Source: Pseudomonadota bacterium
Lineage (GTDB): Bacteria > Pseudomonadota > Alphaproteobacteria > Sphingomonadales > Sphingomonadaceae
Reading direction: 5' to 3'
Length of the DNA: 35,888 nucleotides
NCBI GenBank assembly: GCA_963205175.1
Contig: CAUJIW010000196.1
Location: 1-35,888, forward strand
Program-made: the position numbers and the translations under genes
Shown here: positions 8,521 through 16,947 of the stretch, one piece after another
Layout of the letters: every line of letters starts with the position of its first letter
Position numbering within the stretch: the stretch's first letter is position 1
The notes under the pieces: generated by a model
Seen by the model: the letters and a program-made list of their open reading frames with translations, nothing else
Database searches by the model: none
Told to the model about the DNA's origin: nothing

Positions 8521-8548
8521 GGCGATCTTGATCGCACGTCCTGAGCAG
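8505..8548 (-). terminator. Long perfect hairpin downstream of the iron operon
   Basis: CTGCTCAGGACGTGC (8505-8519) pairs perfectly with GCACGTCCTGAGCAG (8534-8548): 15 bp with a 14-nt loop, ending 7 nt past the PepSY stop codon. It is built from the third tandem repeat and its inverted copy. The position suits transcription termination or 3' end protection between convergent units. It lacks a T tract, so intrinsic termination is unproven. Confidence 0.5.
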
Positions 8549-8555
8549 ACAGGCG

Positions 8556-8885
8556 CTATTGCGGCTTGAAGTCCGGCGCGCGGTAGATTTCCTTGCCGCG
8601 CCGGTACACCACCAGCTTCTGCAAGGTTACGGGATGAAAGAAGGCCTCGATGTTCTGGCCACCTTCGGTCCGGGCATAGACTTCGTAGCAGTCGCCTTCG
8701 ATCTGGGTCTTCTGAACGGTCCAGCCCTCCAGCCAGGCCTTTTTCTTCAGTTCGCCCATCGGCTTCCAGTTCTCCACCGGGCCGGAGTCGCAGCGCACAT
8801 CGCCGTGCGCGTGCGCCGCGGTGGACAGCAGCAGCGGCGCGACCGGAACAAGCGCGAGAACGAGAAGGCGGTTCATCGGGATCAT
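8556..8885 (-). CDS. Small exported PepSY-domain protein
   Basis: 109-aa protein with a Sec signal peptide (about residues 1-26, ending TAAHA). A single PepSY-type domain follows, containing GWTVQKTQIEGDCYEVYAR and EAFFHPVTLQKLVVYRRG. PepSY modules occur in periplasmic proteins tied to peptidase inhibition or to iron and flavin reductases; the exact role here is unknown. The ATG at 8885 overlaps the stop of the preceding gene as ATGA and has an AAGGAG site 6 nt upstream, so translation is probably coupled. It is the last gene of the eight-gene iron operon. Two cysteines (about 32 and 66) might form a periplasmic disulfide. A function in ferric-siderophore reduction together with the upstream haem protein is inference. 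Confidence 0.8.
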   Translation of the reverse strand: MIPMNRLLVLALVPVAPLLLSTAAHAHGDVRCDSGPVENWKPMGELKKKAWLEGWTVQKTQIEGDCYEVYARTEGGQNIEAFFHPVTLQKLVVYRRGKEIYRAPDFKPQ

Positions 8886-9472
8886 GGCATACTCCTTGCC
8901 AGTTTCACTTTCCTGTAGCCGGCGCCGACGCGCAATGCCCAGGCAATCGCCAGCGGCGCCAGATGGATGATTGCCGGCAGCCAGTCCCGCTCCAGCAACG
9001 CCCAATGTAGCAACGCGATCAACAGGGCAGGATAGACGAGGCGCTGCACGGTTTTCCATCTGCGACCAAGCGCCCGCATGGCGGCGTCGAAACTGATGGC
9101 GGCCGGCGGCACCATCAGCCCCAGCGCCAGCCATCCCGTCCAGATGCCTGGCAGCGGCAGCTCGCCCAGCAGGGCTGGCAGCGACCCCATGTCGACGACA
9201 TAAAGCGCCAGATGCACAAGGGCATAGGCAAATGCGGCAACACCGAGGTTGCGCCGGATCGCCAGCCAGCGTCGCAGGACGCGGTTGCCCCGGAAGGCGT
9301 CGGCCAGCGGCCCCGGCAGCATGGCGAGAATCATCAGCCGGATCGCCATTTCGCCGCTGGGGTGCAGCAAGTCCATCACCAGCGCCGACCCGGTGGCCAG
9401 TCGCGTCAGCATCAGCACCGCCGGTACGGCCAGCACACACCACAACAGATACCGGCCGACCCGGTTGATCAT
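8882..9472 (-). CDS. MsrQ / ferric-reductase-like haem b transmembrane protein
   Basis: 196-aa polytopic inner-membrane protein with about six helices, of the ferric-reductase-like transmembrane family that includes MsrQ. MsrQ-type landmarks are clear: [15 protein letters not shown] with His87, the [12 protein letters not shown] turn (about residues 136-147), and later histidines 156 and 170 that can ligate haem. The domain would move electrons from the quinone pool or cytosolic flavin across the membrane. No MsrP methionine-sulfoxide reductase gene is in the window. Instead the gene is fused by ATGA overlaps to PiuC upstream and PepSY downstream inside a Fur-box operon, so reduction of imported ferric iron or ferric siderophore is more likely. 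That role is inferred from context. Confidence 0.85.
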   Translation of the reverse strand: MINRVGRYLLWCVLAVPAVLMLTRLATGSALVMDLLHPSGEMAIRLMILAMLPGPLADAFRGNRVLRRWLAIRRNLGVAAFAYALVHLALYVVDMGSLPALLGELPLPGIWTGWLALGLMVPPAAISFDAAMRALGRRWKTVQRLVYPALLIALLHWALLERDWLPAIIHLAPLAIAWALRVGAGYRKVKLARSMP

Positions 9473-10152
9473 ACCGCAGCCCAGCGTCGCAGCAGGTTAT
9501 GATAGACGTGGGTCAGGCGATCGATGTCCGGGTCGTCCTTGGCCCGGCCGACCGACAGCGCCTGGATCGACTGATCGAGATCGAACAGCAAGGTCCGCGC
9601 CCGCTCGTCGGCCACCGCGCTCTGTATCCAGAAAAAGCAGCCGATTCGCTGGCCGCGCGTGACCGGCGCCACCCGGTGCAGGCTGGTGGAGGGGTAAAGC
9701 ACCATGTCGCCCGCCGGCAGCTTGACGTCCTGCGCGCCGTAGTGGCCCTCGATGGTCAGTTCCCCGCCATCGTAATCTTCCGGCTCCGACAGGAAGATCG
9801 TGGCGGACAGATCGGTGCGGATGGTCAGATTGGCATCCGTCACCCGCATCAACGCGGCATCGACGTGCGTGCCATAATGGCCGCCATTCTGATACAGGTT
9901 GAACTTGGGCGGGTGGATGCGTTCCGGCAGCGCCGCCGAGATGAACAACGCATGTCCACCCAGCTTGCGCAGCACGTGGTTGCCCAGTTCGATGGCAACC
10001 GGCGACATGTCATTCAATTGCAGGTTCTGCTTGACCGCGATCGAGCGCGTTCCCGCCGTCCTGGCGCCATCCTCCCAAACCGCGCCGGACAGTGACTGCC
10101 TGAACCGGGCCACCTCGTCCTTGCCCAGCACATTCTCGATGACGATCAGCAC
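9469..10152 (-). CDS. piuC: PiuC-type Fe(II)/2-oxoglutarate-dependent dioxygenase (PKHD hydroxylase)
   Basis: 227-aa cytosolic dioxygenase of the PKHD hydroxylase family. The metal triad is readable as His96 and Asp98 in GGHYGTHVD and His159 in YPSTSLHRV; Arg169 ([13 protein letters not shown]) fits the 2-oxoglutarate clamp. The start is taken as GTG at 10152: the protein then begins [18 protein letters not shown] and has the family's usual length. This start overlaps the upstream oxidase stop by 7 nt. The next gene begins in its stop codon (ATGA). PiuC genes are iron-repressed and neighbour siderophore-receptor genes in several bacteria; their substrate is not settled. Here the receptor lies two genes upstream in the same operon. 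Confidence 0.93.
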   Translation of the reverse strand: MLIVIENVLGKDEVARFRQSLSGAVWEDGARTAGTRSIAVKQNLQLNDMSPVAIELGNHVLRKLGGHALFISAALPERIHPPKFNLYQNGGHYGTHVDAALMRVTDANLTIRTDLSATIFLSEPEDYDGGELTIEGHYGAQDVKLPAGDMVLYPSTSLHRVAPVTRGQRIGCFFWIQSAVADERARTLLFDLDQSIQALSVGRAKDDPDIDRLTHVYHNLLRRWAAV

Positions 10153-11264
10153 GGCACGCCCTCCGCTCTGAACAGGCAGGCAGGGGTGATCGCCTTGATG
10201 GTCGGGCATCCGGACAGGGCCATGGCGATCTCCAGTTCCTCTCGCAACAATTTCAGCATGTGCGCGACCCCAAGGCTGCCGGCAACGGCAAGCGCATGAA
10301 GCTGCGGGCGGCCGATCATCACGGCGTTGGCGCCAAGCGCAATCGCCTTGAGGACATCGCTACCGGTACGGATGCCGCCGTCCATCAGAATGGTGGCGTC
10401 GCGGCCCAGCGCCTCCCGTACCGCTGGCAGGGCGTCAATGGCCGCCGGTGCCGCCTCCAGCGAGCGGCCGCCATGGTTCGAGACAATGATGCCGTCGAGA
10501 CCGGCACCGATCAGCATCCGCGCATCGTCGGGATGACTCACGCCCTTGGCCAGGATTGGCAGCCGGGTCTGGCCGCGCAGCCAGTCGATGTCGCCAAGCT
10601 GCGGCGCATAGGCCATCACGCCTTGAAAGATGAAACTGTCGGCGCGCGTCAGACGCACCGGGCTGGTTGGGGCGAAGTCGGCGACGTTGACCGACGACAC
10701 GGACTCAGGCAGCGCGAACCCCGCCTTCTGGGCGGCGACACCCTGCGGCTTCACGGGGGTGTCGAGCGTGACGACAAGAGCCTGATAGCCGGCCGCCTCG
10801 GCACGGCGGACCAGCGCCAGCGTCTGGTGTCGCTCGGGCTGGAAATAAAGCTGGAACCACAAGGGGCCGGCTGCGGCGCCGGCAATGTCCTCAAGCGGAC
10901 AGGAGGCCAGCGTGCTGACCACCAGCGCGGTATCGAGCGCGCCGCGCGCGCACGCGACTTCACCCTCGGGGTGAACAAGCCGCTGAAAACCGATGGGCGC
11001 GAGCAGGACAGGATGGGCGACATCCTGCCCTAGCAGCCGGATTGCCGTGGTGCCGTGCCGGCACTCCACGAGCAGCCGATTGTAAACGGCAAGACGCTGG
11101 AGCGCGTTCCGGTTCGCCTCCAGCGCCTGCAATGATCCACTACCGCCCTGCAGCCAGGCCCAGACGGGAGGATCGACATAGCTCTGCGCGAGGCGGGCAT
11201 AATCCTCCAGCGTCAGCAGATCGGCCGGAAGTGAATCCAGCTTGGCCTTGCCGCTGTTGATCAT
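10146..11264 (-). CDS. Divergent FMN-dependent alpha-hydroxy-acid oxidase/dehydrogenase family protein
   Basis: 372-aa TIM-barrel flavoprotein of the glycolate/lactate oxidase family. Catalytic and FMN residues are kept: Lys240 (ILAKGVSH), His264 and Arg267 ([10 protein letters not shown]), Tyr140 (WFQLYF), and the phosphate loop [10 protein letters not shown]. Two substrate-binding positions differ. The usual Tyr of the YDY-type motif is Trp35 ([12 protein letters not shown]), and the Arg of the LGRRE segment after LDTP is absent ([11 protein letters not shown]). Oxidation of an ordinary small 2-hydroxy acid is therefore uncertain. It starts 15 nt after the TonB-dependent receptor and overlaps piuC. 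A role on a siderophore or its hydroxy-acid part is inferred from the operon. Confidence 0.88.
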   Translation of the reverse strand: MINSGKAKLDSLPADLLTLEDYARLAQSYVDPPVWAWLQGGSGSLQALEANRNALQRLAVYNRLLVECRHGTTAIRLLGQDVAHPVLLAPIGFQRLVHPEGEVACARGALDTALVVSTLASCPLEDIAGAAAGPLWFQLYFQPERHQTLALVRRAEAAGYQALVVTLDTPVKPQGVAAQKAGFALPESVSSVNVADFAPTSPVRLTRADSFIFQGVMAYAPQLGDIDWLRGQTRLPILAKGVSHPDDARMLIGAGLDGIIVSNHGGRSLEAAPAAIDALPAVREALGRDATILMDGGIRTGSDVLKAIALGANAVMIGRPQLHALAVAGSLGVAHMLKLLREELEIAMALSGCPTIKAITPACLFRAEGVPC

Positions 11265-11279
11265 GCCCGCCCGCTCCGA

Positions 11280-13733
11280 TCAGAACTTGCCCGACAGGGT
11301 CAGGCGCACCGTCCGCCCGTCGCCGAGATAGGCGAAACCACCCGAGCGGTAAGCCGCTGTGTAGTAGCGCTTGTCGGTCAGATTGAGACCGTTCAGCCGC
11401 AGACTCAAGTTCTCGTTGACCTTGAAGCTGACGAAGGCGCCGAAGGTCGTGTAGTCGGGAATGCGGATGTTGGGTTTGCCGAAATTCGGTCCCGGCACCA
11501 GCACCGTCGGACTGGAGTCAAGATCGGCGGTGTTGAGGGTCGCCGCCGAGTCCGGCTGGCCGGCGTACATCGCCGACTGGTAGGTGGCGGTGCCGCCGAT
11601 CGCCAGCCGCTCGGTGATCTGGTAACGCAGCTGGGCGTCGACCGAGTTGTTGGCGAAGTTGGAGATGCGCTTGCCGACGTTGGTCAGCCCGGCCGCGATC
11701 TGCTGGGCGTTGAAGTTGTTGTCGATAGACTTCAGCACCTTCGACTTCATCAGCGATACGCTGACCTGGCCGCTGAGCTGATCGGTAATGTTGCCGGCCA
11801 GACCCAGTTCGACGCCGCGCACACGCAGCTTGCCCGAGTTCAGCGAGCCCGTGGCGACATAGCTGTTGGAGCCGCCCTCGAAGATGTTCTTCTTGACCGT
11901 CTGGAACAGTGCCGCGGTCAGCAGCAGCCTGTCGTCGAACAGCTCCCACTTGGTGCCAAGCTCAAGATTGTCCGACCGTTCCGGCTCGCCCTGGTAGACG
12001 ACAGAGCCGGTGTCCGGGTCGGTCACCGTGCACAGGCCGCCGTAGCCGCAGTTGGTGCCGACGTCGGACTCGCCGCCATTGACATCGGCGCCGGTGGCCC
12101 AGGCAAAATAAACGATGCCTTCCTCGTTCGGTTTGAGCGCGATGCTGGCGTTGTAGCTCCAGATGGTGTCGCTGCTGTTGTAGTCCTGCGTCAGCACACC
12201 GGTGGTGGTGTTGTAGCTGCGCAGGCGGTAGTCATAGGCATCGAAACGCAGACCGCCGGCGATGGTGAGCCAGTTGGTGATGTCGATGCTGTCCATCAGG
12301 TAGCCCGCAAGGGTGTCGACCTGCCAGCGCAACGATGGCTGGGTGTTGCGGGTGATGCCGGTACGCTGCACCAGGTTGGTGTAGTTATCCAGCAGGTTGC
12401 CGGCGCCGTCGGTCACGCACCAGGCGTTGAGGGCGGTGCCGGAACCGTTGATGCAGTTGAAGCCGCCCGACGATGTGAACGAGTAGCCGCCCCCGGCGGT
12501 CCCACTGCGACCGTCGACGTTGTAGGTGGAGTACTCGACGCCGGCGACCAGATTGTGCTTGACGCCGCCGGTCATGAACTCGCCCACCAGGTTCAGCCGA
12601 TCAGCGAAATAATCGATGTCCTGCCAGCCGGTACGGGTGTTGCTGATGCGGTAATCCACCGCGCCCGGCGCGGTCGGATCGTTGGCGCCGCGCGTGAAGC
12701 GGGAGACCTGCGACGCGATGTAGTTGCCGGTGGTACGGCCGTAGCGCGCTGCATTTTCGATCCTGAAGCCCTCCCAGGCTTCGATCCGGATGCGCCCGGT
12801 CAGGATATTGACCTTGGCGTTCTGGAAATCCTCCCGCTGGGCGTAAGGCGGAATGTCGCTGAAGGGTTTGCCGCCGTTGTCGAGATTGGCGATCGCCTGG
12901 CCGAGGTCGGCCCGATCGCGCACCGTCACGTGATAGTAGTCGGCCAGAACGCTGACTTTCTCCGACACGTCGGCCTTGATGGCCAGCGCCGCGCCGAAGC
13001 GCTTGCGCCGCGCAGGGTCGCGATCGGGGACATCCTCGTTGGTGTACAGCAGGTTGGCCCGCAGCGCGAGATTGTCGGACAGGCGCAGATTGCTGTCGAT
13101 CGTCGCCCGCACATGGCTTTCGGTGCCGGCGGTGAGATCAACGTTGTGGAAGTTGTAGTCGGTGGTCGCCTGCTTGGAGATGGCGTTCACCGCCCCACCG
13201 GAGGCGCCGCGGCCGGCAAAGGTGGCACTGGGTCCCTTGGTGACTTCGATCTGATCGACCGCGAAGCTTTCCCGGGCCTGCAGGCCGGGGTCGAGCAGAC
13301 CGTCGACATAGACGGCGCTGCGGGCCTCCTGGCCGCGAATGATGTAGCGATCGCCGAACTGGTTGCCGCCCTCGCCCGTGCCGACGGTGATACCCGGCTG
13401 AGCATCGAGGATTTCGCGGAAGTTGTTGCGACCTGACTCCTCGATCTGGGTTTCCGTCACCACGGTGATCGTCGCCGGCGTTTCAGCGAGCGGCTTCACG
13501 CGACGGGCGTCGCCGGAGCGCGCGGCCTTGTAGGGTGCGCCGGGCGTCGCATAGGGGTTCACATCGGCGGTGCGATCCTCGATCTTCAGCGTATCGAGCG
13601 CGATCTCGCCCTGGTCGGCTTCCTGCGCCGCCAGCGACGGCGCGAAAAACGCGGCAGAAACACCGATCGCCACCGCTGCCGTACCCTGGCGCAGACTTGC
13701 CGGCCGTCGGACCCCTGGCTTGACCCCATTCAT
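11280..13733 (-). CDS. TonB-dependent ferric-siderophore receptor (PiuA/Fiu-like)
   Basis: 817-aa outer-membrane beta-barrel that imports ferric siderophore using TonB energy. A signal peptide of about 36 residues (ending SLAAQ) is followed by a short linker that would hold the TonB box. The plug domain (about 60-190) has ETPATITVVTETQIEESG, YIIRGQEARSAVYVDGL and VTKGPSATFAGRGASGGAVN. The barrel ends with NLTDKRYY and a C-terminal Phe, as for BamA-assembled porins. There is no N-terminal signalling domain, so it is not a transducer. The plug resembles catecholate receptors such as Fiu and PiuA; the ligand is not provable from sequence. A strong AAGGAAAGGA site precedes the ATG, 15 nt after tonB. 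Linkage to piuC strengthens the siderophore call. Confidence 0.94.
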   Translation of the reverse strand: MNGVKPGVRRPASLRQGTAAVAIGVSAAFFAPSLAAQEADQGEIALDTLKIEDRTADVNPYATPGAPYKAARSGDARRVKPLAETPATITVVTETQIEESGRNNFREILDAQPGITVGTGEGGNQFGDRYIIRGQEARSAVYVDGLLDPGLQARESFAVDQIEVTKGPSATFAGRGASGGAVNAISKQATTDYNFHNVDLTAGTESHVRATIDSNLRLSDNLALRANLLYTNEDVPDRDPARRKRFGAALAIKADVSEKVSVLADYYHVTVRDRADLGQAIANLDNGGKPFSDIPPYAQREDFQNAKVNILTGRIRIEAWEGFRIENAARYGRTTGNYIASQVSRFTRGANDPTAPGAVDYRISNTRTGWQDIDYFADRLNLVGEFMTGGVKHNLVAGVEYSTYNVDGRSGTAGGGYSFTSSGGFNCINGSGTALNAWCVTDGAGNLLDNYTNLVQRTGITRNTQPSLRWQVDTLAGYLMDSIDITNWLTIAGGLRFDAYDYRLRSYNTTTGVLTQDYNSSDTIWSYNASIALKPNEEGIVYFAWATGADVNGGESDVGTNCGYGGLCTVTDPDTGSVVYQGEPERSDNLELGTKWELFDDRLLLTAALFQTVKKNIFEGGSNSYVATGSLNSGKLRVRGVELGLAGNITDQLSGQVSVSLMKSKVLKSIDNNFNAQQIAAGLTNVGKRISNFANNSVDAQLRYQITERLAIGGTATYQSAMYAGQPDSAATLNTADLDSSPTVLVPGPNFGKPNIRIPDYTTFGAFVSFKVNENLSLRLNGLNLTDKRYYTAAYRSGGFAYLGDGRTVRLTLSGKF

Positions 13734-13748
13734 GGCGATTTCCTTTCC

Positions 13749-14500
13749 TTAGTTGGTTTTCAGCGAATAATCGATCGGCAGCGAGAGCGTGACGCTGTCG
13801 CGCTGCATGGATGCGGGCATCGATGGCAGTGGCGCGACCTTGGCGAGCAGGGCGAGGGTCGCCTGATCAAGAAGCTCGTGTCCGCTGCTGCGTTTGATGG
13901 AAACGTTGGAGACGCCGCCATTGCGGTCCACGGTGAAGCGCACCACCACGACGCCCTGCTGGCGGGCCTGACGCGCCTCGACCGGGTAGGTTTTGCGGCG
14001 ATTGAGGTGCGCGCTGATGAGGGCGAAATAATCCGCCTCCCGCTTGCGGGCACGCGGGTCATTGCCGGGCACCGCGCCGGAACCCGCGTTGGGTTCCGTG
14101 TTCGAGGCCGCCGCCGGGCTGACGGGTGCCGAGGTCGCCACAGCGGGGGAAGTTTCCGCGGCGGGCGGCGGGGGTTGCGGCTCGGATGGCGCCGGCGGTG
14201 GCAGCGTCACCGGATCGACGGGCAAAGGCGCACGCACCGGCGCGATCTTCACCGGCGGCGCCACGGGCTGTGGCGCCTTGTATTCCGGCCGCGGCGGCGT
14301 GACAGGCTGGGGCGATGCCACCGCCGTTTCCGGTGCCGCCTCGGGTGGCAGGTCGACCAGCACCACCGGTTCCGGGACAGGAGGTTCGGCGGGCCGAACC
14401 CATGCCAGCATCAGCGCCACGACGCTCACATGCACCAGCAGTGCCACCGAACCGGCCAGGGTCCACTGCTGCTGTTCATCCCGGGTGAGCGCCAGCAGGC

Positions 14501-14504
<4 letters not shown>
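13749..14504 (-). CDS. tonB: TonB energy transducer
   Basis: 251-aa periplasm-spanning protein that carries proton-motive force from ExbBD to the outer-membrane receptor. It has a short cytosolic N-terminus, one membrane helix (about residues 17-36, with a His at 25 as in TonB), and a long Pro/Ala/Glu/Val-rich periplasmic spacer (about 37-145). The C-terminal TonB domain (about 155-248) contains YPVEARQARQQGVVVVRFTV and GHELLDQATLALLAKVAPLP. The ATG overlaps the exbD stop as ATGA. The product probably serves the receptor encoded next, giving the operon a dedicated transducer. The spacer ending in a charged KREADY segment is typical. Confidence 0.94.
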
Positions 14505-14926
<422 letters not shown>

Positions 14927-14930
14927 GACC

Positions 14931-15707
14931 TTACCCCTGCCCGATGACCACGGTTCCGCGACTGAGGTCGCGCGAGACAAGCCTGAGGATGGCGGCCGCC
15001 GTGTCGGAGACCAGGGCGCGGTGCGCCGCGATGCGACGGCTGAAATGGTTGTAGATGACCACCGCCGGAATGGCGGCCACTAGCCCCAGCGCCGTCGCCA
15101 GCAGGGCTTCCGCGATGCCCGGCGCCACCACGGCAAGGTTGGTGGTCTGCTTCTCGGCAATGCCGATGAAGCTGTTCATGATGCCCCACACGGTCCCGAA
15201 CAGGCCGACGAAAGGCGCGGTGGCACCGATGGTGGCGAGGATATTGATGCCGCGGGTCATCAGGCGGGCGCTGGCCGCCTCGTAGCGCTCGAAGCGGGAT
15301 ACCACCCGCTCTTTCACGCCCTCGGCATCGGACAGCGCGTCGGCGGAAAGCTCCAGCTCCGTGAGCGCCTCGCGGATCAGCGGCGAGCCGGCCAGTGCCG
15401 GAATGCCGCTGGCCTGCGCGAGCGATCGCAGCGTGACCACGCTGTCATGCGCCGCGCGCTGAATGGCCGTCGCCTTGCGCAGTTCCATGGCCTTGGCGAT
15501 GAAGACCGTCCAGGTGGCCACCGAGGCCAGCAGAAGGCCGATCATGACCAGCTTCACCACCCAGTCGGCCTGCATGAACATGCCGCCTACCGACAGGCTG
15601 GCGTGCACATTCTGCCCCACCGGACTCGCCATGGCGCCCGCGGGGATCAGCACGCCAAGCACCAGTACACCCCAGCCGCCGGACAACCGCCCCAACACTG
15701 CCGCCAC
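14931..15707 (-). CDS. exbB: ExbB biopolymer transport protein
   Basis: 258-aa three-helix inner-membrane protein of the MotA/TolQ/ExbB family, forming the pentameric proton channel with ExbD. The chosen start is GTG at 15707, five bases after a GAGGAGG site. It gives an N-terminal signal-like helix (VLVLGVLIPAGAMA) and a periplasmic extension before the first core helix (VVKLVMIGLLLASVATWTVFIAK). The conserved cytoplasmic and channel segments are clear: RGINILATIGATAPFVGLFG, VWGIMNSF and VAPGIAEALLATALGLVAAI. It is the first gene of the iron operon, 27 nt downstream of the Fur box. Confidence 0.93.
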   Translation of the reverse strand: MAAVLGRLSGGWGVLVLGVLIPAGAMASPVGQNVHASLSVGGMFMQADWVVKLVMIGLLLASVATWTVFIAKAMELRKATAIQRAAHDSVVTLRSLAQASGIPALAGSPLIREALTELELSADALSDAEGVKERVVSRFERYEAASARLMTRGINILATIGATAPFVGLFGTVWGIMNSFIGIAEKQTTNLAVVAPGIAEALLATALGLVAAIPAVVIYNHFSRRIAAHRALVSDTAAAILRLVSRDLSRGTVVIGQG

Positions 15708-15733
15708 TCTGACCTCCTCTACGCACGGTGAAA

Positions 15734-15748
15734 TGCGAATTATTCGCA
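15734..15748 (-). promoter_or_regulatory. Fur box upstream of exbB
   Basis: TGCGAAT-T-ATTCGCA is a perfect 7-1-7 inverted repeat of the Fur-box class. A further ATTCGC copy at 15754-15759, 12 nt along, suggests a second overlapping Fur dimer. It lies 27-41 nt upstream of the exbB GTG and would cover the promoter, predicting repression of the eight-gene operon when iron is plentiful. I could not assign a convincing -35/-10 pair. The remaining sequence up to 15971 shows no gene. Confidence 0.75.
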
Positions 15749-15971
15749 ATACTATTCGCCGCGTCGCATTGGCATAGGGTGTGTCTTGTTGCAACTGATT
15801 TTTATGAACCAGATGTGACCGGGCAGGTCCGAAATAGAGTTCCGGCACGGCGCAGCCTGATCACAGGCCTGGGCACGCCTGGGTGCCATGCCGGGCGCTA
15901 TTGTGCGACCACATGCCGCCCGATGTCGGGCCATGCTCAGTTGTCGGCGGCTGTCGGGGCGCTTGTGGTGT

Positions 15972-16841
15972 TCAGTCCTGCCGTCCGCCACCGGTCTGCC
16001 GAGCGAACAGGCCTGCCGGATCATGGCAGACGATCACCGAGTCCTCCCGGGCCAGACACAGCAGGGTCAAGCCGGCGTCTCGCGCCAGCCGCACCGCGAG
16101 GTCGGTTGGCGCCGACAGGGTTACGAGCATCGGAATGCCGGCCATCATGGCCTTGGCAACCAGTTCATAACTGCAACGGGCGGTCAGCAATGCAAAGCCG
16201 GATGCGCGGTCAATGCGGGCGCTGGCGAGCGCGCCGATCAGTTTGTCGAAGGCGTTGTGGCGACCAACATCCTCGCGCACCAGGCGCAGATCGCCTTGCC
16301 AGCCAACAAAGGTGGCGGCATGGGCGGCGCCCGTGGCCTGATTGAGCGACTGGCGGTCGCGCAGTGCCGTCAGCGCCCGGAAAATCACGTCCGGCATCAC
16401 CGGACCCGGTGACGGGACCTTGCGCGCCGCAGGCACTGCCTGCTCAAGCTCGATCACGCCGCAAAGGCCGCAACCGGTCTGGCCCACCATGCCACGCCGC
16501 CGCTCGTTCAAACGTCCCGCCAGCCGGGCCGGCAGGTCGATCCGCACCAGCAATCCGGGGGACACCTCGCGCACCTCGACGTCCGCGATGTCGTCGAACG
16601 TATCCGCCAGGCCATCCGTCAGCGTGAATCCGACGGCAAAATCCTCGACATCCAGCGGGGTTGCCATCATCACCACATGAGCGACGCCGTTGTAGGTCAG
16701 CGACACCGGGACTTCCGCGATCATTCGGCGAACCTGGCGATCCGACGCCCTCGCGGTATCAGAAAACAGCTCCAGCACTTCGACGGCGGTACTGCCCTGC
16801 CCCATTTCGGTGCACTCGAACGTTCGCCCGTGAGCGGCCAT
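15972..16841 (-). CDS. fdhD: FdhD formate dehydrogenase sulfurtransferase
   Basis: 289-aa cytosolic protein that passes sulfur from the cysteine desulfurase IscS to the molybdenum cofactor of formate dehydrogenase; without it the enzyme is inactive. Family marks are clear: VPVSLTYNGVAHVVMMATP, DVEDFAVGFTLTDGL (about residues 63-77), the mobile-loop cysteines 124 and 127 in TGCGLCG, and VREDVGRHNAFDKLIG. The ATG at 16841 has an AGGAG site 6 nt upstream, and the in-frame upstream ATG is ignored. No formate dehydrogenase structural gene is in the window. It diverges from the globin chemoreceptor, with a 106-nt gap, and lies upstream of the iron operon on the same strand, though the 264-nt gap with the Fur box makes co-transcription unlikely. 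Confidence 0.93.
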   Translation of the reverse strand: MAAHGRTFECTEMGQGSTAVEVLELFSDTARASDRQVRRMIAEVPVSLTYNGVAHVVMMATPLDVEDFAVGFTLTDGLADTFDDIADVEVREVSPGLLVRIDLPARLAGRLNERRRGMVGQTGCGLCGVIELEQAVPAARKVPSPGPVMPDVIFRALTALRDRQSLNQATGAAHAATFVGWQGDLRLVREDVGRHNAFDKLIGALASARIDRASGFALLTARCSYELVAKAMMAGIPMLVTLSAPTDLAVRLARDAGLTLLCLAREDSVIVCHDPAGLFARQTGGGRQD

Positions 16842-16947
16842 GCCACACTCCTGTTTGCGCCAAAACTCCAGCACCTTAGAGGCTTGTTAATCGTTGTCGT
16901 ACACTATGGCGCACGGTTGGGGGACCATCGCAAGGAGTCTTGCCATT

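Noticed and set aside
8524..8533. The GATC-TT-GATC motif inside the hairpin loop as a separate regulatory site
   Set aside because: GATC occurs often by chance, and a 2-nt loop cannot form a stable hairpin; nothing else supports it.
8470..8548. The 17-nt repeats as a CRISPR array
   Set aside because: Repeats are directly adjacent with no spacers, too short, and no cas genes are present.
10146..11264. The hydroxy-acid oxidase as a decayed pseudogene
   Set aside because: The frame is intact and full-length, FMN and catalytic residues are kept, and it is translationally linked to piuC. Specific substitutions fit changed specificity better than decay.
15708..15848. An N-terminal extension of ExbB up to 15848
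   Set aside because: It would read through the Fur box as coding sequence; the GTG at 15707 has a strong GAGGAGG site and begins a signal-like helix.
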